Positions 23,701 through 38,700 of a stretch of DNA of 64,000 nt are shown here, piece after piece (the first letter of the stretch is position 1; the number at the start of each line of letters is the position of its first letter). The notes beneath the pieces are model-generated. The model made no database searches. It was not told the origin of the DNA and worked only from the letters and a program-made list of their open reading frames with translations. This DNA is from Apostichopus japonicus (taxonomy: Eukaryota; Echinodermata; Holothuroidea; Aspidochirotida; Stichopodidae): positions 15,265,713-15,329,712 of the forward strand of contig NC_092574.1 of assembly GCF_037975245.1 (NCBI RefSeq), in the 5' to 3' direction. The translations under genes and the position numbers were made by a program.

Positions 23701-26700
23701 AAGATTTGGTATGTCCTTTAGAGTAAATTCAGTTTGGTGTAATTTAGGTTTTCAACCCTCCCCCTCCCGCTCCCCCCCACCCTTCCCCGCCGAGTTTGAG
23801 ATAATGCTTTTGATACATTTTGTCTCATAATTAAAGGATCTTCTCAGGTATTATTTACAACTTAACATTATCAGTCGTACACTCCCTGTGCTGTACCATT
23901 AAAGCTCAGCAGGAACTATGAAACGAAAACCCAAGGTCACAGTATTCCCAACCATGTCTAAACATAAAAATGACTTAATTGCTACAGATTGAAGATACGT
24001 AGACCAGGAAACAAGTCCTTACTTTCCCATTCTGCAGGTTTCTTTGAAAACTTAAAGTTTACAAAATCCCCGATAAGTGAATCATTGTAAGAAGGAACTG
24101 CACTGTATTGTCTACAGTACACTACTGTATCTTACATTAGGTGAATATCTATTATCTATGAAAGTATCTGCTAATTGGCACTGCACACAGGTCTTAAACC
24201 ACAACGCAGGCCGCACTGAATTTATTTGGTGAATCAGAGACTGCTACGAGTCTTTGGTTGGATTGTCAGTAAGTAATGTGCTGTAATTCTGTGACAATAT
24301 TTAAAGAAAATCAGTGTTTATTGAATGGAGAAAGATCTTCCAGTTTTGCAAAGGTAGGCTAAGTACTTTATTTTCTTATCACTTACTGTATTTAAAATGT
24401 TATATAATTTTAATTTTTTTTTTTTTAAATAATAATTTTTGGTATCATCGTACTGTACTATACATGCTTTTTCATAGTACACTGCAATATAAAAGTATCC
24501 TTGGAATCTTCTCTTTACCACTCGTTGCAAAAATTTCAGTTTGCTGATTATTGAATTTTGCTGTCAGTCAATGTGCCTGTACATAGCTTTGAGATACATT
24601 TCTGCTTCTTCCATGAACCTCCTCTAACCCCCCCCTCGAGCCCCTTCTCCCTCTCCAATATTTATCTCATATGTGGTCTTGATGGGTTATAAGATCAGTA
24701 CAGTAAAGTATATCAAAAGCTTTCCAGAATCTTCTGCACAATTCTTTATGTGCCCCTATTCAGTCACTGTATCACCCCCTTGCCCATTTCCTTGCCCTTT
24801 CACTTGCCCATGTCCTTGCCTTTTCACCTTCCCCTTTCTCTGCTTGCTCAAAGGGTTACAGAGCTGATAGGAAAATATTTCTGATAAAACAGCACCAAAC
24901 TTGGTGTCAGTTGAATTGCTAATGACATGGTTGTTGTAGTCATCGTATCGACAAGTAATATAGTTCTGTACAGTAGGTATGATCATTCAAACCGATCAGA
25001 AATTGTTCAACAGGAAACTGCACTACAATTGTCGGCACAAACCATCAATCTCCAAAAATTAATATATGACTGAAGATTTGAAGATGATTTTTCCCCAAAT
25101 ACCAGTTTTTTGCTTTCCTATGATTAAATTATGTGATTTTTGTTTGCACAGATGAGAGATAATGGTACAGTGTACAGTATAAGTGCTTCCCAAATCAAAT
25201 GTGTCAAGTGCATGTACAGCTTTATGGAAATGTGCTCTAGGGCATGAGAGAAGAGCCAGTTAAAATCCATCTAACTTGATATTTAGTAATAATTTTTTGA
25301 TAAAGTTAAATTTTGAAACAGGTGATAGATCCCGGCCAAATGTTACACAAGAGTAAACGGAAGTAATCGTGATGTATACAATTGGACAAAGTAGGTTGCA
25401 TTCACAGGTGTATTGCATAAGCGGTGCGGATAAACGCGAAATGTCCTGTAATTTTTGTATGCAAGAAAGGGTCTCTAAGTTTTGTTTAAAATTTGTGGAA
25501 TATTGAATATTTACTTCACATCTCAATAACCAGTCTCCTTACAACCTCGGCATGATCGCCATAGCTTGCCTCGAGTGAACCGGTAGTTATTTTAATAGAT
25601 ACTGCACTCTCTACGACCAGCTACTTTTGGTCAAGGCCCCATCTTCTCATTCTACCACCCAAAGTGCCTGGATGTGCTTTAAGGGTTGTGAGGAGACAGG
25701 TAAGCTTGGTAAATGTCCAAACTTCTAATGAGCTTTGGATTTAACTAAAATAAGACTGTTAATCCTAAGTGCAATACTTTGAAAAAGATTGCAAGCCTTA
25801 AACGTGGCAAAACGAAAGTTTGTATGAAATCCCTACTCTAATACCACATCTACAAATTTTATAAAGCAAAAGTTGGTGAGTGCATACAGTACCATGCAAA
25901 GAAGGACTGCATAGGGCAGTACATAAGTCATTACAACAGAAAAGAGTATTGAGTAATTATCTACAAATTATTCCCCCCCCCCCCCCTCAAAAACAAAACA
26001 AAAAGGAGATAGCTGAATTCTTAGGAGAAAGGTTCTGGATGGGTAAACCTACTGTAAATGACATACATACGCCAGTCAGTGCAGCTCGAAAATATTTCAA
26101 AAAGTCATCACACTTCATCGACAGTGAATAAACTTTTGTGACCGTCTATGATGATGTGTAGTCCATGCAGTAGTATTTACTGTACTTGTCATGAAAACAT
26201 CACTCTATGCCAGTGCACAGATATACTGTAGGGGCTCATAAGTCTGAGCATGTTTCCAAAACAACTCTCGCTTAAGCTTCTTTTTGTCGAAACCACTGTA
26301 AATTGTTCATTGTTTCTAGAAACAATGTAGGACAGTGAAATTAGAGAGATGACTTGTGTTTGTGAGAGAGAAAAAACATGTGGATTAATTCTAGAAGTGT
26401 TTTATTGTTAACTACTGTGTTAATGACCACGACAGGATTATGAAGATTTACCAATAGTTGAAATGAAGTAACCAACCATATATGTTTATGGTAACAGTGT
26501 CAGTCATTTTCTCTTGCGATAACCCCTTCTTTGTGTTATACTAAAAAAAAAGAGGAAAAAGAAAGAAAAAAGAAACAAATTCATACAAACACAAAAAAGA
26601 AGAGAAAACAGTATTACAATTAACAGCACTGTATTTGTTTACTTTCATGCATACAGTGTCTGTGAAATGTGTTTCAATTTTACCAATTGTAATAATTCAA

Positions 26701-29700
26701 TAACCTTTAATTTATTTATAATCTAACTGTGCACTTTCTCTCGATCTCGTCATTAACCACCAAATATTATCTTCTCTTTTTAACAGCATACGGTACATAC
26801 TGTGCATGACTGAATACCTTATAATTTACATGGAAAATACTTACCGTAACTTCAATGTTTAATCATACTGTATGTAATTTAAGAAAATAAAACCTCCGCT
26901 CAGCGGAAACCCAGGAAGTGTGTCGAAAGGATCAGTGAATACTAAACGAACAACAAATTTTAACCAACAGGTTAACATGCTGTGTCAAATCTAGTGAAAC
27001 CGGTTAAAAAATAGTGCAGTGAAATTGCCGGAAGGAATTAAGTTCTGTTCAATAAATGTGCTCTCCCGTGGCTTAAATACCATCTATCTTACATTATTTG
27101 AATATTGTTATCTATATTTAGACATGTTTGTCTAGTTTTCAAGAAAGGTCAAAAAGTGCAGTCTTGCGATGAATATTTCTTTTCATTCAACTTGACATTT
27201 AAAATAAAGCATCTCCTGTGCGCTGTTTAAAGTAGCATTAATGCAAATACATGAACTTTGCTTGCTCCATAGCCCAGAATCCCAAGAAAATAAATTTCTT
27301 TTTTAAGGCTATTCACATTTTCTTATGTAAATAATAACTCAGTATCCTGCACTGTACATTATAACCGAAAAAAAAAGAAAAAAAGAAAGATTGAATTTGT
27401 AGTTTGAATCATTTTTGCATGTTGGGCTTGAATGTGATAAATGTTTGTAACCAACAGCTTAATAGCTTTCAGTAAAGTGTTCAAGTTTTGCGTCATGAAA
27501 TGTCATGTCATCAAAATCAAATGTTTCTATCTGATGCTACAGTTTTCTTTCTACAGTACATTACTGTATGTGCGACTACCATCGACATTATACCGTAATG
27601 TACATTTCATGTTTGTTAGAATCAAATGGAATGTATAGTTTAATAATAATACTTGTTAAAATTGGCCTCTTTTTAGTCAAAAAGAAAGAAGAAGAAAAAA
27701 AAAGAGTACATTAATGCTACTTTGATCTGCCCGGTGACACTTTGTAATAACTGAACCAATTTGTAGACATATATTATGTAGTTGTAGTATTGTTTGTAGT
27801 ATTTTGTATTAATTTATTTACATGCAATAATAGTGGCAGCATTTAGTAAATTTATGACATGTATCTAGTAATATATTGTCATTGACAGTCATTGTCCACT
27901 TCCGTCACCTTTTTGTCTGGCTTAGAGTGCATTACCGTAAAGGGGAATCTATATGTTCTTCCCTTACTGTATGTGTTTGCATCAGCGCTACCTGTCAACA
28001 GGAAGGCACAGTTCTCACTCTAATTTGTTATGCATCAATTGTTGATGCTAAGACAGAAGACCTTTGCTACAAATGGAGTCAGTTATTACAAAATAGCACT
28101 TTAACCTTATTACAAAATGCATCAATTGGTTATTACAAAAAGTATTGATCAGTTAAGACAAGATGCATCCGTGCAGGGAACTGAGATTTCAGCAGAACTT
28201 TGTAATCACACTTATTTGCAATCATACTTATTTGCAATTTGATCAATATATTTATACTAATATGTCCTATGCATTCCTCCCTGCTGTGTTCTCAGTGTAA
28301 CTACTGAACCATGAAAGTGATGCCAGACTGTATGGAACAATGTTCTTGAATGTTTTAAGTACTACATTGCTGCTAGTCAAGATTTCATTTGCTTCTAATA
28401 AGAACATGAGATAACTGTTATTACTTTCCCCCTCTTTATTTCAAATTCAGTTAGTGATAGCCGAGGAAAATTTGCTGGCTCAACATCCATGGCTGACTCT
28501 GACCCAGAGGTGGGGGTAGGGGATGCTGAGGGTACCTTCGATTTTGATGTCACCAAAGATCACGGTCTGAGCAGCGATAGTGAAGAGGAAGAGGAGGATG
28601 AAGACACAGGTGAGACGGTGTTGTGACTTGTAATGTCAGAACATGAGCACATCTTGTGGTGCACAATGAATACAGTGATTTCTGTGACTTTTAAAATGAC
28701 TTAGTTTTGTTGTCATAACAACATGACAATGATATTGCAGTCTACAAAATTAAATATAAAAGGAATATGGAATACAGCAAATGTACGAAAACAACACTTC
28801 TATCACATTGTTTCCGATTCACTTGAACATATTTATACTAATCTGTCAATAGATCAAGTTTAGAATTTCAGGTAGGTGAGGAATACCAGCTGAGTCCAGA
28901 TGGGGGGGGGGGGGAGGCGGGCGTTATAACTACAAATGGAGGGTATTATATGACAAATGTATCTTTCAAAAACTCTGTTTCCGTCAAGTGTGGCTAGAAA
29001 TAGAACTCAGTAGAACTGGCAAATTTTGGCCAAAAGAATTCTAAAAATGATTTACATGGAAGCCTCAGATGCAACAATTACTCACTGCAGAGAATACAAA
29101 CACCTATTTTGCATAGGGTACTGTACATCCAATCTTAAAAATGCACACTGAGTACTGAAAGCTGTCAAATTTATGCTGTAGTCTGCTCCACGAATGATAT
29201 CATATTATAATCTACATTTGAAAGAAAAACTGCAGTATGCCATCACATTTTGAATGCCTGTCAGCAAGCAGAAGTGAAAAGACCCACTGGATTTATAAGT
29301 GTACGATACGATATGAGGGAGAGCCTGATTGATCCGGGGCTTGGAGGGGATCCCTGTTCGATCCCTAGGAGGAGATCCCCGTTTGATCCCTAGGAGGGGA
29401 TCCATTGGGGGAAAAAACCCAGATATGGAATAGTAGATGCAGTGAACAACTGTTTAGTTTGGATATTTAATCTTTCTTCTTTAAGGTGGGTCATATACGA
29501 TATGAGGGAGAGCCTGATTGATCCAGGGCTTGGAGGGGATCCCCGTTTGATCCCTAGGAGGGGATCCCCGTTTGATCCCTAGGAGGGGATCCCCGTTTGA
29601 TCCCTAGGAGGGGATCCATTGGGGGAAAAAACCCAGATATGGAATAGTAGATGCAGTGAACAACTGTTTAGTTTGGATGTTTAATCTTTCTTCTTTAAGG

Positions 29701-32700
29701 TGGGTTTAAAGATGTTGTCTGGGGGACTTCCCTTGAGTAGACTGGTTATTTACTGGTATTTATAGAGTGTTTCCATTGGTATTTACTGGTATTTCTAGAG
29801 TGTCATGGAAACACACTGGGTTTTTATTTTGAAATGAAAGGGAAATGAAACAATGTCATTCCTGCAAGATGTATGAAGCAAAATAAAATGAATGATATTG
29901 TAAACATGCATTACTGCAAAAACACTTTCATGTTCCAAATATTAAATTAAATACAGATAAATTTTTAGTGTCGGCTTCAGTTCCTTGGGTTTAAATCTAT
30001 CGATTTCAGAGCCTACAGTACACCTCTCCACACTCACATGGCAGTCAATTATTTATCAGAAAGATTGTTTCTTTTGAGGTGTAACATATTGCAACAGTTA
30101 ATGTACTTTCATATAAATCTCAAATATGTATCTTCATAGGGATAGCAAATGTGACTATACACTCTACTTCTGCGGAATGATTTCGTCTTTACAGTTCACA
30201 GTCTGCACAAGTAGCTGAGTGTTGGCAGTATTGTATAGAATCTTGAACCCAGTGATGCATTTTCCAAGTTACAAGACTACAGGAACAGATTTTTGCAAAC
30301 AGGGTACATGTACTACAGGTTGACTTGAGTCAATGACAGAATACCTCAAGTGAAGGGGATTTGCTTGGTAATGACTTGATAAAGTTAAAGAAAGACTCGG
30401 CTGTGACAAAAGAACAAACTCAATTGAATTTCCTAAAAAGGGATCCAGCATTGACCTGAGTCATTGACACAACTCAAATACTTAAAAGAACATGACTTGA
30501 ACATTTCACATGAAGTCATCTGTCCACAACACTGTCGATCGACATGTTCTGTAACGTGACCGTTATTTTGCTTCCATTTAACGTAGATGCACCACCGCCA
30601 AAGAAAAAGAAGAGATTTAGGCCCTGGAAGAACTTGAAAAGAATTTTCAAAAAGAAGAAGATAATGGAACCAAAGACAGAGTTGAAGGATGATCAACAGC
30701 AGAAAGATGAACAGGAGAATAATCAAGAGCAGGTTGTGTAAGTCAGTTTTAAATTCTCTATTTTATTTTCCTCCACCTGTGTACAGTATTCAAAATATAT
30801 TAAGCCCTCCAATCGAACCTAACGTTTCAGCATTGTATCTCCACCGACCTCCGGTCACCTTCCAGTGTCACTGCTCACTTCTGACATTGATTTAAATTCT
30901 GGTTTCTTAATCTCATAAACACAACTTTGACTTTATATCAAATTTCTTCAAACTATAAATATCTATTTCCACTCCCAGAAGATCCGATAATTTCTTAGAA
31001 ATTTATGTTTACACTAGAGCAGTGTTCCTGATCAATAGGAAGGAGACACTTAATTGTCCTCGTAATGGTAGACATTTGCTGGTAATTAGCCTTGTCGGTT
31101 GATGAAAGAATATATTTAAAAACAACCGCCTCTAAATGCAAATTTTCTTTTTCCTGGCAAGTAAGTGTATCGGCACAAAAAGTGCAAACAAAAAGCTAAA
31201 GCTATAGTTTTGATGTTCAACTTTGATGTTATAGAACTCACTAGGAAGCCCAAACCCCCCCCCCCACCCCTTCCATGATCTTCATCTGCTAAGAGCATAT
31301 GTTGTGCTGTTGTATTTGCATGGCAGAGTCAATGTGACAAACATAAAACATGTACAGTATGTGTTAAGTGTGTACCTCTGTTATTTTTTGAGGTAACAGA
31401 ACTTTACATAGTAACTGCTGAAGGAATATTTTTGCAACCTTTTCTCTTCCATCATTCATTATAGATCTACTGAGCAGTATCTCTTATCAAACAATCCAGA
31501 GGCTCCAACCAAGGACAACACATCGGCAGGACACTCTTTAAGTCAGGAAGACGTAAGTCCAATGTATTGAAGCGATCTGTGTTTAATAGAATAATGAATG
31601 GCTTGTTGGTTTAATACAAGCCATTCAGATTTTCCTACATACTGTGGCTGATTAGTGTCTTTGAAAAATATCTGCCTTCCAGGCTGATTATGTTTGCATT
31701 ATGTATGTCAAAGGTTGTTGAGATCGTTTTTCATGGAAGCACATGTCCTTGCTGCAAATTGTTGTAGTTAGATACAGGGTTGCCAAGGTACAGTAGTAAT
31801 GATAGAAGCACATGTACTTGTTGCAAATTGTTGTGGTTGGACAGGGTTGCCAAGGTAGTAATTCTTGAAGCACAGCTGGTCCTTGCTGCAAATTGTTGTA
31901 GTCAGATACAGGGTTGGCAAGCTAGTAGTTATGGAAGCACATGTCCTTGTTGTAATTGTTGTAGTCGAATGTAGGGTTGACAAGGTAGTAATGATATAAG
32001 CACATGTCCTTGTTGCAAATTGTTGTAGTTGGACAGGGTTGCCAAGGTAGTAATTCTTGAAGCACATGTCCTTGCTGCAAATTGTTCTAGTGCACGCAGG
32101 GTCTCAAATAACATGTTTACAATGGATTTGCAATTTTATGAAGGACAGATGGTGATGAGTGTCATCCGAGGGTGCTGATATGGAGTTAAAAGAATATGGT
32201 TTGGTTGAGTGATTAGGAATAAAATCAAATATTTAGGCCTGAAATGAGGAATCATTATCATAGTCAAGGTAGCTGTAAAGAGCCTCCCAAGAGATTCACC
32301 ATATTTTTACAGTTGAAGTATTTTTAAAAACAATAATAGGTATATCTTGCACTCAAAAGTTTGTTTTTCTTTTTTCTTCTTTTCCCCCTTTGACTATTAA
32401 TTTCTGCCTGCATTCCACCTTTTAATGCATTTTCTTACTAATCCTGAAAACAAACAAGACTTTTTTGTGTGTGTTTGCATCTTGAGAAGTTCTCCTTTCC
32501 GTCCTTGAATTAAAAAATTGATAGCTACTTAATAGCTCCGTGGATTACCACACAATGAGAGCGTGTGCTTGTTTACTTATTAAGTATCTTTGGTTGACCC
32601 AAAGCAACTAACAATGAGGTCATTTTTTGGTCAAGTCTTTTGCATCAAATAGGATTGATTTCGTTCCTGTTGATTCCCTCAATTTGACTTGTTCCTCAGT

Positions 32701-35700
32701 CAGTGAGGCTAGATGTCTTCTTCAATAAGTAAAACTAGATATCTATTGTGTCACTCTATTGTGACGAAACCAAAGTAAAGTAATGAAGTTATTGGTCAGG
32801 CTTTTTTGTGATGGGAAGCCTTCACAGCTGGTCAGCGGTTCGAATACCCCTAGTCACCCTCCAATTCACTTCTATCTGAAGTCGGTCAACTTTTCACAGA
32901 TTTGGTGGTAATTCTCTAGGATTACTGTAATTATTGTGTATTTTGTTTACTCATCTCAATTCTTTGGATAATTTTTAATCTCTAAGCATGTGGTGACAGA
33001 GTATAAAAAATGCTTTGTTCAGTTGAAACTGGTATTTTAATACCTATAATCCCTCAAAATGAAAGTTGACTTGTGCCTTTTTGTTTTATGTTCAATTATT
33101 TCATGAAGGCAGCTCTTTTTATTTGGTAAACAATATTTTTCTTTATCAAACCTACTAATTTCTTTTGAAGGTCAGAGAGCAGGTAATTAACAAATTGTGT
33201 TTTAAATTTCCCCAACATTTTGTTGCCAAAGAAACATTTAGTAGTAGTATCTTGTTTTCAAGTACTGTAAGTACTTTAAATAGCTAATAATGAAAAATTT
33301 CACAAGATTGTCACATTTAGTTTTTTTTAAATCAAATTTGCCTAATCAATCAAGCTATTTGTGTGGGCTTCATGCACAGGCCACTGACCAGTATTTTACA
33401 GTAAATTTTTGTGGTTAATGATATTCAGTTCATAATGGAGACATTACCAAAATGCACATCTGCTGAAAACTTATTCAGTTTCTTGTTTCAAGGTTTGATC
33501 TGTTAAACTGATCAACAAAACCAACCTGGTCAGTGTCAGTGTGAAGAAACAAGAGTGGGATGTTTATAAATTTAATTTAAATGTTTATAGTACTGGAGAA
33601 GACTAATAGCGTGATGCTTTTATCCACGGACTGTTAGGGGGTGGGTGGTGGGGGGGGGGGGGGTGGATAGGGGAATGAAGGTTGGTGGCAGAAACTACAA
33701 TTTGTACAGACCCATCACTCATCCTGATAGCAATGGATAATCAAGTCTCAAACTTAAACCTGTAGATATTCATTTCAGAATAAAAGGCTGGTTACAATTC
33801 TCTCAACATGCAGGAAATGATGTAATTGTTAACATTTTCTTAACTGATGTACCACTACCGGTAGATCATGTGAGTTTTCTAGTTCAGGAGATGTTTGATG
33901 AAGTTTGCTAAGGAAGAACTAAATGAGCATTTTGCTTGGCAATCCGTTGTTGATATTTTTTTATTAATTGTATTACTATGCTTAACTTCTTGCCACACTT
34001 TCTATAGTATCTCTCTTTATATGTAGATATCAAGGCGCAGAACGGATTCTGATGAGGGTCTCCCCTTGTCTCCAGACAGTCCTGCTCTGACCTTTGACCT
34101 CACTACATCCAGTGAACAAGAGATATCTGTGCATGGTAGTGGTGCTATATCACCAGACGTTGAGGTGAGCGATAGTAACATTCTTATTTTGTAAGGACTG
34201 GTCCATGAGGATATATGTATTCCTTCAACTTGTCCATTTTACTTGCTATGGTGCTTCCTCTTAACCAGAGCCAGATGAAGGCATTGGTTGGATCAAAGGG
34301 ATAGACTAAATCTTGAGTAATGTGTAGGTTATGCTGCTGGTAGGGTACTCAAGCCCATGGCCCTGATTGTACCCATGCAAAAATTAATTTATGCACGATT
34401 GTTTGCCAGGTTTGGTCCGTTGGTCCACCAATTGAGTACCCTTGCTCTAAACACAGGTGTTAGAATTACACCTTATCGTCAGAAATAAATTGTAGACTGT
34501 CACTTGGTGTCCCACTGTGACAGTTTTTGTAGGTTCATGGTAGCTCATAAAGAGATGAAGAAAATCTCAGAAATAAAAATGGTCCAACTTCCAAGTTTCT
34601 TGGTGTGTTCCATTGTCGAGGATTAAATGTTGTGGTTTATGTCGGTGGGGCTGTTTGAAAACTCAAACAGAGGCAAGTTTGAGCTACTTGTATGCTTCTA
34701 TTAAGTACGTAAGAGCTATTTAGACAGTTGTTTTAAATTTCATCCGAAAGTCAGTAACCCTTTCTCCTTTTCCATTAAGTTACCTCCTCCAACACCAAAA
34801 TTACATTTCCCTAAATTAGACCTGTAATTAAAACAATCAGAGCTGAATCAGTCTCTTCCTGTTTATTCTTGGCCTTTTGTTAATTCTTTAAACATTTGGT
34901 CACTTCCTTCTCCCTTGGTGGCAAAGTGAGCCCCCCCACCCTAACACTTTTGATAACTGGTGTATCTACTGTACCCATTAAAATTGATTCTTATATGTGT
35001 GTCTAGTATTTAGCTGCCTGTAACAGAACTCTGTTGTTTCTAATTGTGTGATTTGAAATTACATTACCCTAAATTAGGTATTAAAACAATTTATCAGAAC
35101 TGATTCTCACTCTCTAGACTTCCTGTTTATACTTGGCCTTTTGTTAATACTTTAAACATATGGTCACTTCCTTCTCCCTTGGTGGCAGTGAACCCCCCCC
35201 ACCCCTAGCACTTTTGACAATTTGTGCATCTAACATAAACAATTCATTTATATATTATCAGTGATGGTAATTGCTGTTTTTTATGTGTGCCTAGTGTTAA
35301 TCTTCCTGTAGCAGAATTCTGTTATTCCTAATTGTGTGTAGATGATGTATATTTAGGATTAATGTCAGTTTGAGTTTTGTTGTGCTAGTACTATTCAAGA
35401 ATTTAGCATGGTGATATAAACCAAAGTTGTGGAGATGAAGGTGGTGCAGGGATGGGGAGTCCATGGGTGAGCCTCAAGTTGTTTTCATGATAAATAATAG
35501 CATACTGTAAGTTTGTCTACCCAAGAGTACGAACACTGATTGTTTGTTTAGTGTTATTGTTTCCAATATTAAATACAATCGTTTGTATCTTGCTATTAAA
35601 CATACTGCGCAAATGTACAAATGGTTCGATTTCTGTTTAACTAATTATCTTTGGCTTTTTTATGTATTTGTATGAGATCACTTCCACTAAAATGTGTCCC

Positions 35701-38700
35701 TTTTACCCTCCCGACCCCCCACCCCCACCCCTTGCTAAAAGCACAACAAGGAGAAAAAGCATCACATACACACTTAGGTACTGTTACTGCCTGAGCCCGA
35801 ATTCTCAATTAACTGAGAAACGTCCTCGTGACTTCACAAATATCTGGTCCTCACGTTTACCACCTGTTGTTTGTAAACAAATGAAACTTTGAAACCCTTT
35901 CTCAACTCTTCTGCATAGTTGTGGATATTGTGTATATAAATTGTAGGAAGAGAAATACAACAGGTTTTAACAAATGTGTTCATTATGAAAAAGTGAAAGG
36001 CCAAATTTACATTTGAAAACAAAATAAATTGTAGATGATATCTGTCTTCCTGTTTTCTGTAACAAAGCTTTACATGCTCCTCTAGGAGAAAGATGTTCCC
36101 CCGTTAACGAACTTGTATGATATACTTCCATCTTAGCCCCTTTGTTTCATTTCCTGAAGGAGTGATAAGATGGCCTTCTGATTAAGTTAGGAAGTTCATC
36201 AGCGTGTGGTAAGATCATGTGCCACAGTTATTTACCCCCTGGTGCGTTGATAAGCTATTTCAAGCTAGCGGGTCGGTGACGTCGAATCGTTTTGGAAACG
36301 CATTCAGATTGGATATTTTAGAGACTCAAGGACGGAGGTTGTTTTCTTCCTGTTTCTCCAGGGTCTTCGAAGGGGATTACATTTTATCGTTTATAAAATA
36401 AGGAAAGAATAAATCACATTGACATTCTTCCAAAAGGCAGTCAAACAAACCAGTTGAAGAATGTTGTTCTAGATTTCTTTGGCTTCTATTTTTCGGATTG
36501 TTTATTCGTGAGAGTGGTTTGCTGTTGATATTGATGCTTTGAGTACCTTTATCTTCTGATAATTCATTCATATTAAATTCAAAATTTACTGATTGGAGAT
36601 GAGCTTTGTCTAACAATCTAGTTTCTGGAACTTTTAAATGTTACCCAATTGTGGCTATTGTTATGAGTATCGAGTGGCCAAACTTGAGATGTAAAGAAAT
36701 AGTGAGATGAAGAAACCAGTACATTACACTTGGTGATGTTTCCATGTGATGTTTGGATACAGCAGTTAGTTGTACCGGAGGAGAATCAATGACAAATAAT
36801 CACTTTAAGACTGTGTAAATCGTTGTAGCCCCTGTGATCATATCATCATCTTCCTGCATCTGATTGTCATGACGATGGATTTTAACCGGGATCGTTTTCA
36901 TTTTCCGCAGTCGAGGCAGCACTCTCAGGTTCACAAGGGACTTTATCATCCCACGCCAAGTCCACGGCTCTCACTCAGGAACAACTCTAATGGTAAGCTA
37001 AGCAACACTTCTGTTAATGCATGTCTTTCTTTTTTCTTTGCAAAAGTTGTTTTTCTTCTTGGTCTGTGTAATCTCTTTCAAAGCAGTTGCTTCGATGTCA
37101 TTTCTGTATTTGTTCTTAAGCTTACAAATAATCCTTTGCTACAGTAATTTCTGCCAGGTTTCCTCAAGTAAAAATGATCTTATTAGTACAATCACTACTA
37201 GGATGTTCCCAACCAAAAAGGTGCAATTAACTAAATAAGTTTACTGTTAGCCATTTGAGACAGCGAAATCTCTTCGTGGATGCAATATGCTTGTTAGGCT
37301 TATTCCTAGGTATGTACTGATAGACAAATGATGTACCAAGCTTAAAAAATGGCCAATGGATTAGTGAGCTATTGTAGAGTGTTATATTGTGCTTGTCTTC
37401 ATCAGTTATGTGATGCTATAATTTATATGCAACATGGTGAAATCTGGTACAGAAGTATATGCTATATGTGCAACATGGTGAAGTCTGGTACAGACATATT
37501 GTTCATAATATGTACAACATGGTGCAATCTGGTAATGGTGTGTATTTTATGATATGCAACATGGTGAAATTTGGTACTGTTTTTTATAATATATGCAACA
37601 TGGTGAAATCTGGCGCAGAAGTGTATTTTATAATATATGCAACATGGTGAAATTTGGTACGAGGTGTATTTTCCTGACCATTCTCAACTAACAGTGTTGA
37701 CTAGTTTTTTTCTTTTTCCATAAAAGTGTCACATAATCTACCTCTTGAATATCCCTTGAAAGGCATCAAATTATTATTTTCAATGTCACCGTACAGCAGT
37801 TTGTGTTAGGCACCATAATGTAATTTTACAGAGTGCAAGTTTGGCTCTTGGCCTCCAAATGTCAGGCCCAATTAAGTGTAAACTATGGCAATTTATGCAT
37901 GCTGCTTGTTTCTTATCAATTAGTTTAATTTTGTTGATTTAATGCAGAAACAATCTCGCTAGCAAGAAATCTATTGTATTATTTTTCTTTCTACCATATT
38001 TGGGGTCAACAGAGGTCAAAGCTACAAACTTGTTAATTCCAAACTTTTGCCTGGATGAACATTTTGACTTCTGACATGGAGTTATTACGTTCCTGTAAAA
38101 AACATTGCTGATCGCTTGACAGTCCAACTCTTCACGTTTAATGTTCTCATATAAACATGTCAAGGAATCGATAAATCTCTCGTGTTTGGGTCATGCAACT
38201 ATCTATAGGGAATTGTATTGGCAGAATTCCCATATGTTAACACATTTTAGTTTGCAGTCTGGATGCTCACGATAGCAGCAAAGGAAATGAGAAGTGGCAG
38301 AACGCAGCCGGAATGACTATTTCTGCCATATTTATGTCAGTCATCCCAGATCTCCATGACAGTTCATTAACAAGTTTAGGAAATCCGGGCAGCATGGACT
38401 GCACCCTTCGTTTGCTCTTTCCAACACTGGTCACTATTTTTGGGTAGCATTGCGTGCAGAATTGCCCCGGTTACAAGACTTGAACCTACTGTAGTGCCTT
38501 GAAATTGGCATACTTTGCCAAAAGTGGCAGTTATTTACAGCTTTATTATGAACACCTAGATCCTACACTCCCGGGAAGAATTGTCTCTCTTGGACAGTAT
38601 TGTGAAGTCATCAAGCCGCTTCCCATACAGTTTATATGTAACTTCATTATTTGTTCCTTTATCTTAAACAGTACAGTGTATGCTAGTGATGGCAATTCCC

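Noticed and set aside
31688-32114. Overlapping minus-strand frames rich in Leu/Thr/Tyr
   Set aside because: Produced by the 65-bp intronic minisatellite; no conserved motif.
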